From: CAZNNH01 sp964574335
GTDB lineage: Bacteria > Acidobacteriota > Vicinamibacteria > Fen-336
NCBI GenBank assembly: GCA_964574335.1
Contig: CAZNNH010000029.1
Location: 1 to 50,273 of the forward strand
DNA: 50,273 bases
Reading direction: 5' to 3'
The position numbers were made by a program, and so were the translations under genes. Under the pieces are notes generated by a model. It was not told where the DNA came from. It searched no databases and saw nothing but the letters and a program-made list of their open reading frames with translations. This document shows, one piece after another, positions 27,601-34,267 of the stretch (its first letter is position 1; each line of letters starts with the position of its first letter).

Positions 27601-29902
27601 GCCGGGCGTGGGCCAGCACGCTGGCGGGGTAGTCGTCGACCAGCTCCACGTCCGTGACCAGCGCGGTACGGGCATACAGGCCCTCGAAGAGGTCGTGCGA
27701 CAGCAGCGCGTTCTCGGGGACGCGCCCGTCGAGCGCGGCGGTGAAGGCGTCGACGTCGTAGAGCCCCTTGCCCGTGAAGATGCCTTCGGCGAACAGGTCC
27801 TGGTAGGTGTCCGATACGGCCGTCGTGTAGGGATCCACGCCGGTGTGGCCCGCGTAGAGACGCGCGAAGAGCGAGCCGGCCGCGCTCGCCATGGTCACGC
27901 TGACCCGGGGCTGCAGGATGGCGTAGCCCTCGACCACGCGGCCCTTGCGCTCGTCGAATCGGGGTCGGTTCAGCGGGTGGGCCATGATGGCGATCAGCTT
28001 CTTGGCGGCATCGCGCGGGAGCCGGGTGTCGGAGTCGAGGGTGATGCAGTAGCGCACGCCGGGCAGCACCCCCGCCTCGCCGACCAGCACCGAGATGCTC
28101 GTGTCTTGCGCCGAACGCAGCAGGCGGTTGAGCTCCGCGAGCTTGCCGCGCTTGCGCTCCCAGCCCATCCAGGTGCCTTCTCCCGGGTTCCACTGACGCA
28201 CCCGGTGGAGAAGGAAGAAGCGGTCCTCTCTTCCCGCTCCATGGCGCGCGTTCAACCCTTGGACGGCGGCCCGGGCCGCCGCCAGGATCGCCTGGTCTTC
28301 CGGCATCTCACGAGCCGGTGCATCGCCGAAATCGCTCAGGATCGCGAAGTGGATGCGCGGGTCGAGGTTGCCCAGGGCCAGCACCTCGACGTGCTCGGCC
28401 AGCCGCTCGACCTCCCCGACGCAGGTGAGCATGGTGGGCACGACCACCAGCGTGCGCGCGTTCTCGGGGAGGGCGCCCTGGAGGTCGAGGCGTGGAAGGC
28501 GGCGCGGCGGAGCCAGCCGGGCGGCGAGAAGCTGGACGAAGGCGATGGCCACCTGGCTGGCCGGCAGCAGGAGCAGCAGGGCCACCATGGCCAGCGCCCA
28601 AGGCGAGCCTGCCTGCTGCCGAGCATAGCCGAGCCCGGTGGCGACCAGCAGCGCGGTCCCGAGCACGATCGAGCCGAGGTAGGCGGCGGTGGCGTGGGCG
28701 AAGACGAGACGCCGGGCCCGCTTGGCCAGACCGGGACGGAAGGCCACGTCGACCTCGAGGCCGGCGCGCCCGGGACCGATCAGGTGGTGGCCGACGTGAG
28801 CGGCGCGGTCTGTGGACGAGCCTCTCTCGGCCGCCTGGCGCGCGCTCTCGATGGCTCGCAGGGCCACCCGAGTCTGGGCGTCGCCGGCGGGCGCCGCCAG
28901 CTCCTCGACCGCCTGCCGGTAGCGGTCTCGGCTCCTGAAGTCCATGCAGCCGTAGACGCCGGCGGGGTCGCGTTGCAGCACGCGTTCGACCAGGCTCACC
29001 GCCTCGAACTGCTGGCTCCAGTCGAGCGTGGAGCAGAGGCGAAGGCTGGTGATCACGTTGGCGGCCGAGACCTCGTCGGCGGCCTGGCGCTGGTGCTCTC
29101 CTCGGATCGCGTCCTCGGAGGTCATCTGCAGGGTGGCCAGGTGGGCCTCCACGGCGGCCAGCAACCGGGCCAGGCGAGGCCCGTACTCCCGCGCTCGCTG
29201 GAGGATCTGTACCACGTAGGCGCCCGGCAGCGCGCCGGGCAGCTCCAGCGGCCGATGTCGCCCGGCGCGATCCACGCGCTCCACGTCCAGATCGGCCGCC
29301 CGCCGTGCCGCCCGGGAGAGGACCATCCGCTCGGCGAGGCGTCTCAGGTTCTCGAGCAGGGCCAGCCGCAGCATGCTCGGCCATGCCCACAGCTCGCCAA
29401 TCGTCAGCGGAGCCACGGTCTGGAAGCTGTTCATGAAGCGCACCATTTGATGGCGGTCGAGCCGGCTGTCGCTGTGCCGGATTAGCTCCACCGCCATCGC
29501 GTAGATGCGCGCATGCCCGGCCTGCTCCCGCGGGGCGAGCTTGGGAAGCTCGCGGTAGTAGGCGCGCGGCAGGTTCTGACGAACGTCACGAATCTCGGAG
29601 GCAGCCAGATGATAGTTGTCGAGCAGCCACTCCGCCGCGGGGGTGACGAACGCGCCCGTGTGCACGTCGTCGGCGAGGGTGCGGTAGGCGGCTCGCAGGA
29701 CGCGGGCGTTGTCCTCGAATCGTGGAAAGACGCTCCGTGCGGTCCGGCGAGGACTCGGGTCGAGCGTGAAGAGCGCCGCCAGCGCCTTGGCCCGTTCCTC
29801 GAGGCGCTCGATGCTCAGGAGCTCGTCGCGGAGCGGCGGCTCGACCTCTGGCGCCTCGCGCCAGCCGAGCCGGCGGGCCAGCGACCGGATGCTCCTGATC
29901 AT
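21659..29902 (-). CDS. ndvB: Cyclic beta-1,2-glucan synthase (NdvB/ChvB type)
   Basis: Giant inner-membrane enzyme, 2,747 aa, near the normal family length. It builds and cyclises beta-1,2-glucans from UDP-glucose for the periplasm. N-terminal region with RHSDSRLDRHQ, then a GT84 glycosyltransferase with several membrane helices: LDSDTRLPRDA near residue 621 and the Q(x)xRW-type QHRWVRGDWQ near 771. A glucoamylase-like domain at ~1190-1430 (LSWGGTQFEYL near 1232, GISECAHNAVD near 1281) is followed by a GH94 phosphorylase-type region at ~1500-2740 with GSGDWNDGMNRVG near 2428, which controls chain length. Monocistronic. No export ATPase (NdvA) is seen in the window. Related genes sometimes make other cyclic or linear glucans, so the product is inferred. 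Confidence 0.93.
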   Translation of the reverse strand: MIRSIRSLARRLGWREAPEVEPPLRDELLSIERLEERAKALAALFTLDPSPRRTARSVFPRFEDNARVLRAAYRTLADDVHTGAFVTPAAEWLLDNYHLAASEIRDVRQNLPRAYYRELPKLAPREQAGHARIYAMAVELIRHSDSRLDRHQMVRFMNSFQTVAPLTIGELWAWPSMLRLALLENLRRLAERMVLSRAARRAADLDVERVDRAGRHRPLELPGALPGAYVVQILQRAREYGPRLARLLAAVEAHLATLQMTSEDAIRGEHQRQAADEVSAANVITSLRLCSTLDWSQQFEAVSLVERVLQRDPAGVYGCMDFRSRDRYRQAVEELAAPAGDAQTRVALRAIESARQAAERGSSTDRAAHVGHHLIGPGRAGLEVDVAFRPGLAKRARRLVFAHATAAYLGSIVLGTALLVATGLGYARQQAGSPWALAMVALLLLLPASQVAIAFVQLLAARLAPPRRLPRLDLQGALPENARTLVVVPTMLTCVGEVERLAEHVEVLALGNLDPRIHFAILSDFGDAPAREMPEDQAILAAARAAVQGLNARHGAGREDRFFLLHRVRQWNPGEGTWMGWERKRGKLAELNRLLRSAQDTSISVLVGEAGVLPGVRYCITLDSDTRLPRDAAKKLIAIMAHPLNRPRFDERKGRVVEGYAILQPRVSVTMASAAGSLFARLYAGHTGVDPYTTAVSDTYQDLFAEGIFTGKGLYDVDAFTAALDGRVPENALLSHDLFEGLYARTALVTDVELVDDYPASVLAHARRQHRWVRGDWQILWWLLPIVPSRRGLTRNRLPLISRFKILDNLRRSLLAPATVSLLLSAWLMLPGNPLVWTAAVLAALAFPVYPSLLEAVRGPRPQQPWRVFQRSAVTSVETALAQAGLLLTFLAYQAFEMAHAITVTLVRVALTRRRMLEWETAASSTARTAGSTRGVGVWQFVREMAASPAIALAGLALVLATRPGATPAALPLLALWAAAPLLAFGLSRPAIPRAIALNPEDRELLRTVARETWRYFETFMGPDDHGLPPDNFQQVPEPKVAHRTSPTNIGMGLLATLAAHDLGLIETDELVLRIDRTLTTMEGLERFDGHLLNWYSTESLAPLPPAYVSTVDSGNLAGSLLALTEGLHRLANEPGRQASVSEQLAGLALRAAAFADAMSFRFLYDPERRILSVGYRLADADGPGRLDPAYYDLLASEARLASFIAIARGDVPESHWFHLGRLVTSVHGYPTLLSWGGTQFEYLMPLLLMRTYPDTLLDRSCRMALARQREYASRRRVPWGISECAHNAVDREDNYQYKAFGVPGLGLRRGLGDELVVAPYATALAAMLDPSAAASNLRRLSGEGLRGPFGYFEAIDYTAPRTDEPERPEREGGRPRGVVVQAYMAHHQGMTLVSLANALLGQRMVERFHANPRVRATEMLLQERVPRQAPITQPRPVELTRVTPPVPAAVVRRFRSPHTLFPHAQFLSNGNYTTVVTNAGGGASFCRGRCVTRYRDDPTRDPGSQFLYLRDVWSGAVWSATHHPFATEARDYLVTFLAEKATFRRRDGDIATQLDVTVSTEHDVEVRRLAVTNHGDRPREIEVTSYAEIVLAPAADDLAHPAFGKLFVETEYLADSAALLCHRRPRAPDEPGAWAVHVLSMEGRTHGPVEWESDRGRFLGRGRGPEDPQALDGRPLSGTSGVMLDPIVALRQRIRLAPGAFMRLSFATGMAPSREAAVALAHKYRDPSATARTFALAFAHAQSGLRHLGISSEDAQLFERLASRVLYADGSLRASPELLARSQLGQEGLWPHGISGDLPILLVRVVETDDLPLVRQVLQAQEYWRLKGQSADVVILNEHPVGYLNEMHAQLAALLDSGPWRTWKHRPAGAYLLRADRMPEAERVLLAAVARVVLSGDRGELRNQLDRPYTEWPAPEPDEIGGERRAAGRLPAQPSPARLEPPPRALDNGLGGFSEDGRDYVIVLDEHQQTPKPWVNVIANPGFGTIVSASGSAHTWAENSRQNRLTPFANDPVMDPTSEALFVRDDESGATWTPTPGPMRGTGIGARTVIRHSAGQTRFTRIAHGILHELDVLVAAGDPVKLSLLTLTNQGALPRRLSVLSYNEWALGPPQGSPHLHVVTELDEATGAILARNPYNQELADRVAFAYASDTPVSATADRLSFLGRNGSLAAPAALHRKALSGRFGAGHDPCAALHGSVRLGPGETRRLVFLLGQGRDLAEARGLVSQYGSVTAAESARQAVRKSWDETLDAVQIRTPDDSFDLLMNRWLLYQTVSGRLWARSGYYQPGGAFGFRDQLQDVMALTLARPDLAREHLLRAAARQFVEGDVQHWWHEPSGRGTRTRCSDDLLWLPYVAAHYVGVTGDSAILGEVVPFLEAPPLSPDVSEVYDLPRASAEAAPLLEHCQRAIDRGLTVGAHGLPLMGSGDWNDGMNRVGHAGRGESVWLGFFLHRVLSDFAPLTEASGDRSRARRYRDEARRLAAVLEWAWDGEWYRRGYYDDGAPLGSAQSDECRIDSIPQSWAVLSGAAPPRRAERAMDAVRTHLVRRGPRVLSLLTPPFDQSARDPGYIKGYPPGVRENGGQYTHAAVWVVMALARLGSGDEAAELFHMLNPINHTRAPADVERYQAEPYVMAGDVCTHPAHAGHAGWTWYTGSAGWMYRAGLESILGLRRQGATFVIDPCIPSSWPAYSIAWRFGGTRYEISVSNPGRRCCGIARAEIDGTPADASALPLVDDGETHRVHVVLGPQ

Positions 29903-30191
29903 GGCGGAGGAGCCCTGGCTAGGAGCCGCTCAGGCGCTGCGGCACCTCACGCGGACGCGGGTCCGGCGGTCGCCTCGGGCGGCACGCTCCAGGATATGGC
30001 ACCCGACAGCACCTCGGTCAGGGCACAGCGAAAGAGCTTGTGGCGACCCGGGTCGGTGTGGGGCCGCGCGCCATCCTCCAACTGCCTGGTGCGTCGCATC
30101 ACCAGGGTGGCGATGTGGAGCCCGCCCAACAACGGCTGCCCGGCGGGGTCGCCGTCGGCGGGCCCTGCCTTACCGCTGGCCGCGAGCACCG
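29903..30191. other. Non-coding gap upstream of the glucan synthase
   Basis: 289 bp with no credible gene. Minus-strand frames are open here (a 239-codon frame covers 29947-30666) but the translation is low-complexity and unlike a protein. The glucan-synthase promoter should lie here; no clear -35/-10 pair was identified. Confidence 0.4.
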
Positions 30192-30380
30192 TCAACGACG
30201 AGCCTCGCCCTTGGCGATCGCGTCCGCCTGGGCCCGGTCCCGGTCGGCGTTTCGGGCTCTGGCCACGGCCGGTCTGGGAAGCAGCCAGCCGTGCGGCGGT
30301 GACGACCGTTCTGCGGAGAGATCGCCGAGGCCGAGCCACGAGAAGACGGCCGACACCCATCGTTTCAACGTCCGCGTCAT
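30192..30380 (-). CDS. Possible small protein, 62 aa
   Basis: Begins MTRTLKRWVSAVFSWLGLG, an amphipathic or short membrane-seeking N-terminus, and ends in a charged tail (ARNADRDRAQADAIAKGEARR). ATG 30380 has GAGGT 6-7 nt upstream, better than the ATG at 30392. A 30-bp element also found upstream of other genes here (30498-30527) points toward this start from about 118 nt away, which is the main support. No family recognised. The 282-bp gap 30381-30662 otherwise holds an inverted repeat GTTGCCCGC...GCGGGCAAC at about 30452-30494. Confidence 0.38.
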   Translation of the reverse strand: MTRTLKRWVSAVFSWLGLGDLSAERSSPPHGWLLPRPAVARARNADRDRAQADAIAKGEARR

Positions 30381-30497
30381 TGGAGACCTCATGAGGCGCG
30401 CCCCGTGCCCCTGCGTGGTTGCGTTTCAGAGAGGAGTCAGCGTATCGGACTCGTTGCCCGCACCCAAACAAGAGTACGGTCGCCGGCGGGCAACGGT

Positions 30498-30527
30498 CCA
30501 ATTGATTGTTCGACGCGGACCCATAGG
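30498..30527 (-). promoter_or_regulatory. Copy 1 of a 30-bp promoter-like element
   Basis: Minus strand: CCTATGGGTC at the left, then ...CGAAC, then AATCAATTGG at the right, 30 bp in all. The same layout and length occurs at 32231-32260 and 33318-33347, and a 26-bp version at 33228-33253. It sits 105-118 nt upstream of the small ORF at 30192-30380. Confidence 0.6.
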
Positions 30528-30662
30528 CACAGCCGGGACCCGGCAGAGGGCGCCAGAGGGCGAGGGTGCCGGCAAGACGAAGGACATCGAGGACCGGGTC
30601 GAGCAGCTCCGCGCCCGGGTGACCCGAGGAGGTTGCCACCGGGCGTTCTGGTGAGCTCGCCC

Positions 30663-32129
30663 TCATAGCGAGGACGCGACACGGCGTAGATGGTAGCCCT
30701 GGATGACGAGCTCGATCGCCTTCTGGAACTGCCGCGGACGCCGCAGCAGGGTGGACCAGAAGAGACGCCAGTACGCCAGGCGCCCCGGGTGGCGGACACC
30801 CAGCAGCCAGAGTGACCGGATCACGGCCTTGAGGTCACGTGCCGACAACCTCTCGCTCCGGCCGCTCGGGTGGCAGCGGTCGAGAAAGACCCGCACGCGC
30901 TGGCAGTAGGCCCTCGGCTCGTAGAGGCGCCGCATCAGGTCGCGGTAGCCAGAGAGGAGGAAGTCACGATCGAGCCTGGGCTCGAAGTTCAGTGCGGCGC
31001 CCGTGTTGTTGCCGTCGCTCTCGGACTCGAGCCGCCCCTCACCCTTGAGCCGCTTGTAGAGCCGCGTCTGGGGCAGCGCCGTCAGCAGGCCGACCATGGC
31101 CGTGACGACGCCCGCCCGCTGAATGAACTCGAACTGACGCGTGAAGATGTCGAGCGGGTCGCTGTCGAACCCCACGATGAATCCACCCATGACCTCGATA
31201 CCCGCCTGCTGGATGGTCCGAATGGCGTCTAGAAGGTCACCGCGCATGTTGTGGAGCTTCTGGCACTCCGCGAGACCCGGGAGCGAGGGTGTCTCGATAC
31301 CGACGAAGACCTTGCGGAAGCCGGCCGCCACCATCAGGTCGAGCAGCTCCTGATCCTCGGCCAGGTTGACTGAGGCCTCGGTGAGGAAGCTGTTGCGCGA
31401 GCCGGTCCTGGCCCGCCAGGCGACCAGCTCCCGGAGCAGGGCCTTCGTCCGCTTCTTGTCGCCGATGAAGTTGTCGTCGACGATGAAGATCCCACCGCTC
31501 CAGCCCCGCAGCGCCTCGATCTCCCCGACCAACTGGCTCGGGGACTTGGTGCGCGGCACGCGGCCGTTCATGACCACGATGTCGCAGAACTCGCAGTCGT
31601 AGGGGCAGCCGCGCGAGAACTGGACCGGCATCGTCTGATAGTGCCGGCGGTCGATGAGGTCCCATCGCGGCGGCGGGACACGACGGATGTCGGGACGGCC
31701 GTGGGCCGCGTAGAGCGGGAGAACCGTGCCGGCCTGCATGTCCGCGACGAGGCGCTCCATCACGTCCTCGGCCTCTCCGAGCACGAAGTGCGAGATCCTG
31801 GGAAAGCTGGCATGGCTCGTCGTGAAGAGTGGTCCTCCGGCGATGACGGGCCGCCGAGCTTCGGCGCAGCGGGAGACGATCTGATCCACGGAGGAACGCT
31901 GAATCAGCATGGCGCTCAACATCACGAAGTCGGCCCAGGCTAGCGCCTCGTCGGTGAGTGGCTCGACGTTGAGGTCGACCAGCCGCAGCTCCCAGTCGCT
32001 GGGCAGCATCGCGGCGACGGTGAGCAGGCCCAAGGGTGGGAAGGCCGCTCTTCTCGAGACCAGGCGCAAGGCGTGCCTGAAGCTCCAGAACGTCTCAGGC
32101 GTCTCCGGATACAAGAGAAGAACCCGCAT
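30663..32129 (-). CDS. B12-binding-domain radical SAM protein (DUF4070 type)
   Basis: 488 aa. N-terminal cobalamin-binding-like domain (MRVLLLYPETPETFW, FPPLGLLTVAAMLPSDW, AGGPLFTT) at ~1-140, then a radical SAM core with the cluster motif CPYDCEFC near residue 178 and VDDNFIGDKKR, EASVNLAEDQELLDLM and GIETPS. The C-terminal third matches the DUF4070 layout (GFIVGFDSDPLDIF, MVGLLTALPQTRLYKRLKGEGR). Relatives include the hopanoid C-2 methylase HpnP and other B12-dependent methylases, but no hopanoid genes are nearby, so the substrate is unknown. ATG 32129 is preceded by GGAGGGG with 7-nt spacing, better than the TTG/ATG choices further upstream. Element copy 2 lies about 101 nt upstream. Confidence 0.85.
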   Translation of the reverse strand: MRVLLLYPETPETFWSFRHALRLVSRRAAFPPLGLLTVAAMLPSDWELRLVDLNVEPLTDEALAWADFVMLSAMLIQRSSVDQIVSRCAEARRPVIAGGPLFTTSHASFPRISHFVLGEAEDVMERLVADMQAGTVLPLYAAHGRPDIRRVPPPRWDLIDRRHYQTMPVQFSRGCPYDCEFCDIVVMNGRVPRTKSPSQLVGEIEALRGWSGGIFIVDDNFIGDKKRTKALLRELVAWRARTGSRNSFLTEASVNLAEDQELLDLMVAAGFRKVFVGIETPSLPGLAECQKLHNMRGDLLDAIRTIQQAGIEVMGGFIVGFDSDPLDIFTRQFEFIQRAGVVTAMVGLLTALPQTRLYKRLKGEGRLESESDGNNTGAALNFEPRLDRDFLLSGYRDLMRRLYEPRAYCQRVRVFLDRCHPSGRSERLSARDLKAVIRSLWLLGVRHPGRLAYWRLFWSTLLRRPRQFQKAIELVIQGYHLRRVASSL

Positions 32130-32230
32130 CCCGTGGCCCCTCCGACTGGATCGGATCGTCTCGCGCACCTGGCGGAGCAAACCCGTCTACCGCATCCGCT
32201 GACAACCTACGCTCCCGGGCCACCCTCATC

Positions 32231-32260
32231 CAATAGAAAGTCCGGCGCAAACCCATAGAC
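32231..32260 (-). promoter_or_regulatory. Copy 2 of the 30-bp promoter-like element
   Basis: Minus strand TCTATGGGTT at the left, TGCGCCGGAC in the middle, TTTCTATTGG at the right, same length as copies 1 and 4. Located in the 178-bp gap between the NhaR-like regulator stop and the radical SAM start, 101 nt from that ATG and in its direction. Confidence 0.6.
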
Positions 32261-32307
32261 GGAGCAGCGGCCCGGCAGACCCGACAGACGTGGGCCGGAG
32301 CGGTGTC

Positions 32308-33204
32308 CTACCCGAAGATCTGTCGCGCGCGCTGGGCGATGGCGACGACAGCCGGGTGCGCGAGCTTTCGCTCGACCGTGATCGCGTAGTAGCGTTCGAG
32401 GACATCGTCGAGGCGTCCGACCAGTCGCACGCGGTACTGCCGCTGGATCTCCGCCTCGATCGCCGAGGGCATCACGAAGAGCCCGACACCGGCCTGGCCA
32501 AAGGCCTCGAGCCGGGCGGCGTCCTCGAATGTCCCCACGACGCGCGGCCGTATGCCGGTGCTCTCGAACCAGAGGTCGAGCGCCAGGCACAAGGCCGAGT
32601 CGCGTCTGGGCATCAGGAAGGGCGCGCCCTCCAACGAGGTCGGGAAGCGGCGGCGATGGCTGGCAGCGAGCCGGGGTGCGCCGAAGACCGACAGGCGGGA
32701 CTCGCCGAGAAGGTGACTGTAGGCGAGGACTTTCACTCCCGGTGGGGCGGGTGCGTCCGTGAGGACGACATCCAGCGAGAAGATTGCCAGCTCGGCCAGC
32801 AGGCGCTCGGGCGTGTCCGAGAGGCAGTCGATCCGGACGGGATGGGCGAGGCGAAGGGCCGGATCGATCATCTGGTAGGCGACCAGGCTCGGCACGACCT
32901 TGGCGATGCCCACCGCTAGCCGTGGCGGCCGGCCGGTCGGGAGGCCCTTCACGCTCTCGACCAGCTCGTTCCCGAGGCCGAAGATCTCGTCGGCATAGCG
33001 ATAGACGCGACGGCCGATCTCGGTCAAGGCAACCGTGCGGCCAGAGCGAATGAGCAGCTTCTCACCCAGGGCGTTCTCGAGGTCGCGTATCTGTGTGCTG
33101 ACGGTGGGCTGCGAGACGTGGAGCCTCTCGCTGGCCCTGGTCACTCCCCCCTCGCGCACCACCGTCCAGAACTGGTGGAGGTGGTGGTAGTTGAAGGGTT
33201 CCAC
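32308..33204 (-). CDS. nhaR: NhaR-like LysR-family transcriptional regulator
   Basis: 298 aa. N-terminal winged HTH begins MEPFNYHHLHQFWTVVREGGVTRASERLHVSQPTVSTQI, the characteristic NhaR variant of LysR with YHHLxxFW. The substrate-binding domain (RLAVGIAKVVPSLVAY..., FLMPRRDSAL, GVGLFVMPSAIE) is complete. In E. coli NhaR activates nhaA and osmC in response to sodium; here the targets are unknown. The gene is divergent from the hibernation-factor-like gene, and four copies of a conserved element lie around it, two of them in its own 221-bp upstream gap. Symbol is by family resemblance, not demonstrated orthology. Confidence 0.88.
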   Translation of the reverse strand: MEPFNYHHLHQFWTVVREGGVTRASERLHVSQPTVSTQIRDLENALGEKLLIRSGRTVALTEIGRRVYRYADEIFGLGNELVESVKGLPTGRPPRLAVGIAKVVPSLVAYQMIDPALRLAHPVRIDCLSDTPERLLAELAIFSLDVVLTDAPAPPGVKVLAYSHLLGESRLSVFGAPRLAASHRRRFPTSLEGAPFLMPRRDSALCLALDLWFESTGIRPRVVGTFEDAARLEAFGQAGVGLFVMPSAIEAEIQRQYRVRLVGRLDDVLERYYAITVERKLAHPAVVAIAQRARQIFG

Positions 33205-33227
33205 TCAGCCATCATACTCCTGGCGTC

Positions 33228-33253
33228 CCTATGGGTCCCCGGGAACACATTGG
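33228..33253 (+). promoter_or_regulatory. Copy 3 (26-bp version) of the promoter-like element
   Basis: CCTATGGGTC at the left and ACATTGG at the right with a shortened middle. The first 14 bases including 4 upstream (CGTCCCTATGGGTC) are identical to those at 33314-33327, exactly 90 bp downstream. Only 24 nt from the start of the divergent NhaR-like gene. Confidence 0.5.
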
Positions 33254-33317
33254 GCATTCCACGCGGGCCGTCTCGGTGCGAGCGAGTCCTGGTTGGCCCG
33301 CGCGTTCCTCACCCGTC

Positions 33318-33347
33318 CCTATGGGTCGAGCGGCAACTATGAATTGG
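33318..33347 (+). promoter_or_regulatory. Copy 4 of the 30-bp promoter-like element
   Basis: CCTATGGGTC left block, GAGCGGCAAC middle, TATGAATTGG right block. Points toward the hibernation-factor-like gene (GTG 33426), 79 nt away. Same strand orientation relative to the gene as copies 1 and 2. Confidence 0.58.
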
Positions 33348-33425
33348 TGCTTCCCTGGCGGCCAGCCTAGAGTCGGGCAGAGGAGGCGGCGGGAACGTGC
33401 CGCTGGAGCGACGCTGAGGATCGAG

Positions 33426-33833
33426 GTGTTCAACGCGGGTTGCCGGGTCGGCGATGGCCTGCGACGAAGCGTGGGGCGGCGCCTGCTGTACGCCCTCAGC
33501 CGCTACGGCCCCAGGGTCGAGCGGGTGGCGGTACGGCTGTCGGAGGTGGCGAACCCGCTGGGGGGCATCGATCAGCGCTGCCGGATGCGGGCCTGGCTCA
33601 CCGGAAGGAAGAGCGTCCGAGTCGAAACCATGGACGGGCCCTTGGCCATCGATCGTGCCGTCGGGAGGCTGGCCGAGCGGGTGAAGTGGGCGCTCGTCGA
33701 CGGACGGGCCGAGGAGGCAACACCCCTGAGGCAGGGAGGAAGCTGGCCGGCCCGGCCACCGCCGAGGAGAAGGAGCGTCCGCAACGGTAGGTCTACCGCA
33801 CGACCGCCTGATCGAGGGTCCGAGGAGGGGTAA
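33426..33833 (+). CDS. HPF/RaiA-like ribosome-associated protein
   Basis: 135 aa. The stretch RRSVGRRLLYALSRYGPRVERVAVRLSEVANPLGGIDQRCRMRAW...DRAVGRLAERVKWAL has the beta-alpha-beta-beta-beta-alpha pattern of short hibernation-promoting factors (sigma-54 modulation/S30EA family), including the DKRC-like DQRC turn. These proteins bind the 30S subunit and stall translation under stress. Start is uncertain: GTG 33426 has AGGA about 8 nt upstream and is my choice, but the frame is open back to ATG 33339. The C-terminal ~35 residues are Arg/Pro-rich and unlike the family. The stop is 3 nt from the next gene. Confidence 0.7.
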   Translation: MFNAGCRVGDGLRRSVGRRLLYALSRYGPRVERVAVRLSEVANPLGGIDQRCRMRAWLTGRKSVRVETMDGPLAIDRAVGRLAERVKWALVDGRAEEATPLRQGGSWPARPPPRRRSVRNGRSTARPPDRGSEEG

Positions 33834-33836
33834 GCG

Positions 33837-34157
33837 ATGCCGAACACAGTCCACAGACCGGAAGTCAACCCTGTCGTCTCGGCCCTGTTGACGGCGTTCG
33901 TCTTCAATCTGGGCCACTTTCTCGTCAACGGGCAACAGCGCAAGTGGCTGATGACTCTGATTGCGTGCGTCGTTGGCACGATCCTGTGCTGCATCCCAGG
34001 CTTGGTCATCTGGGCCTTGAGCGTGATCGACTCGTATCAGACGGCTGAGCGGCTTCGGATCGACGAGACCATTCCCGAGAACGAGTACAGCCAGCCGTGG
34101 CTCTTCAAGATCGTCCATCTGATCGACAACACGGCGACCTGTTCACGTGCCAGGTAG
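33837..34157 (+). CDS. Small TM2-like membrane protein
   Basis: 106 aa with two predicted membrane helices: VVSALLTAFVFNLGHFLVNG and LMTLIACVVGTILCCIPGLVIW, followed by ALSVIDSYQTAERLR. This is the TM2-like hairpin pattern of small bacterial membrane proteins of unknown role (NPVVSALLTAFVFNLGHF...NGQQRKW). ATG is 3 nt after the hibernation-factor-like stop, so the two are probably cotranslated. The gap to the convergent regulator end (34158-34267) shows nothing distinctive. Confidence 0.75.
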   Translation: MPNTVHRPEVNPVVSALLTAFVFNLGHFLVNGQQRKWLMTLIACVVGTILCCIPGLVIWALSVIDSYQTAERLRIDETIPENEYSQPWLFKIVHLIDNTATCSRAR

Positions 34158-34267
34158 CCGGCTATCCGCCGTGCTGCGGTGGATCATCTGAGGCCCGGTG
34201 TGCTTCACGTCGGCAGGAGCCGGCGCCATCCAACGGCTCCGCCATCTGCGGTTGCAGCGGAGAAGCC

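Noticed and set aside
27593..29485. Plus-strand 630-codon frame antisense to the glucan synthase
   Set aside because: GC-bias shadow; the opposite frame continues a full-length family protein without interruption.
29947..30666. 239-codon minus-strand ORF
   Set aside because: Translation has no recognisable fold, crosses the 30-bp regulatory element and overlaps the better small ORF in another frame.
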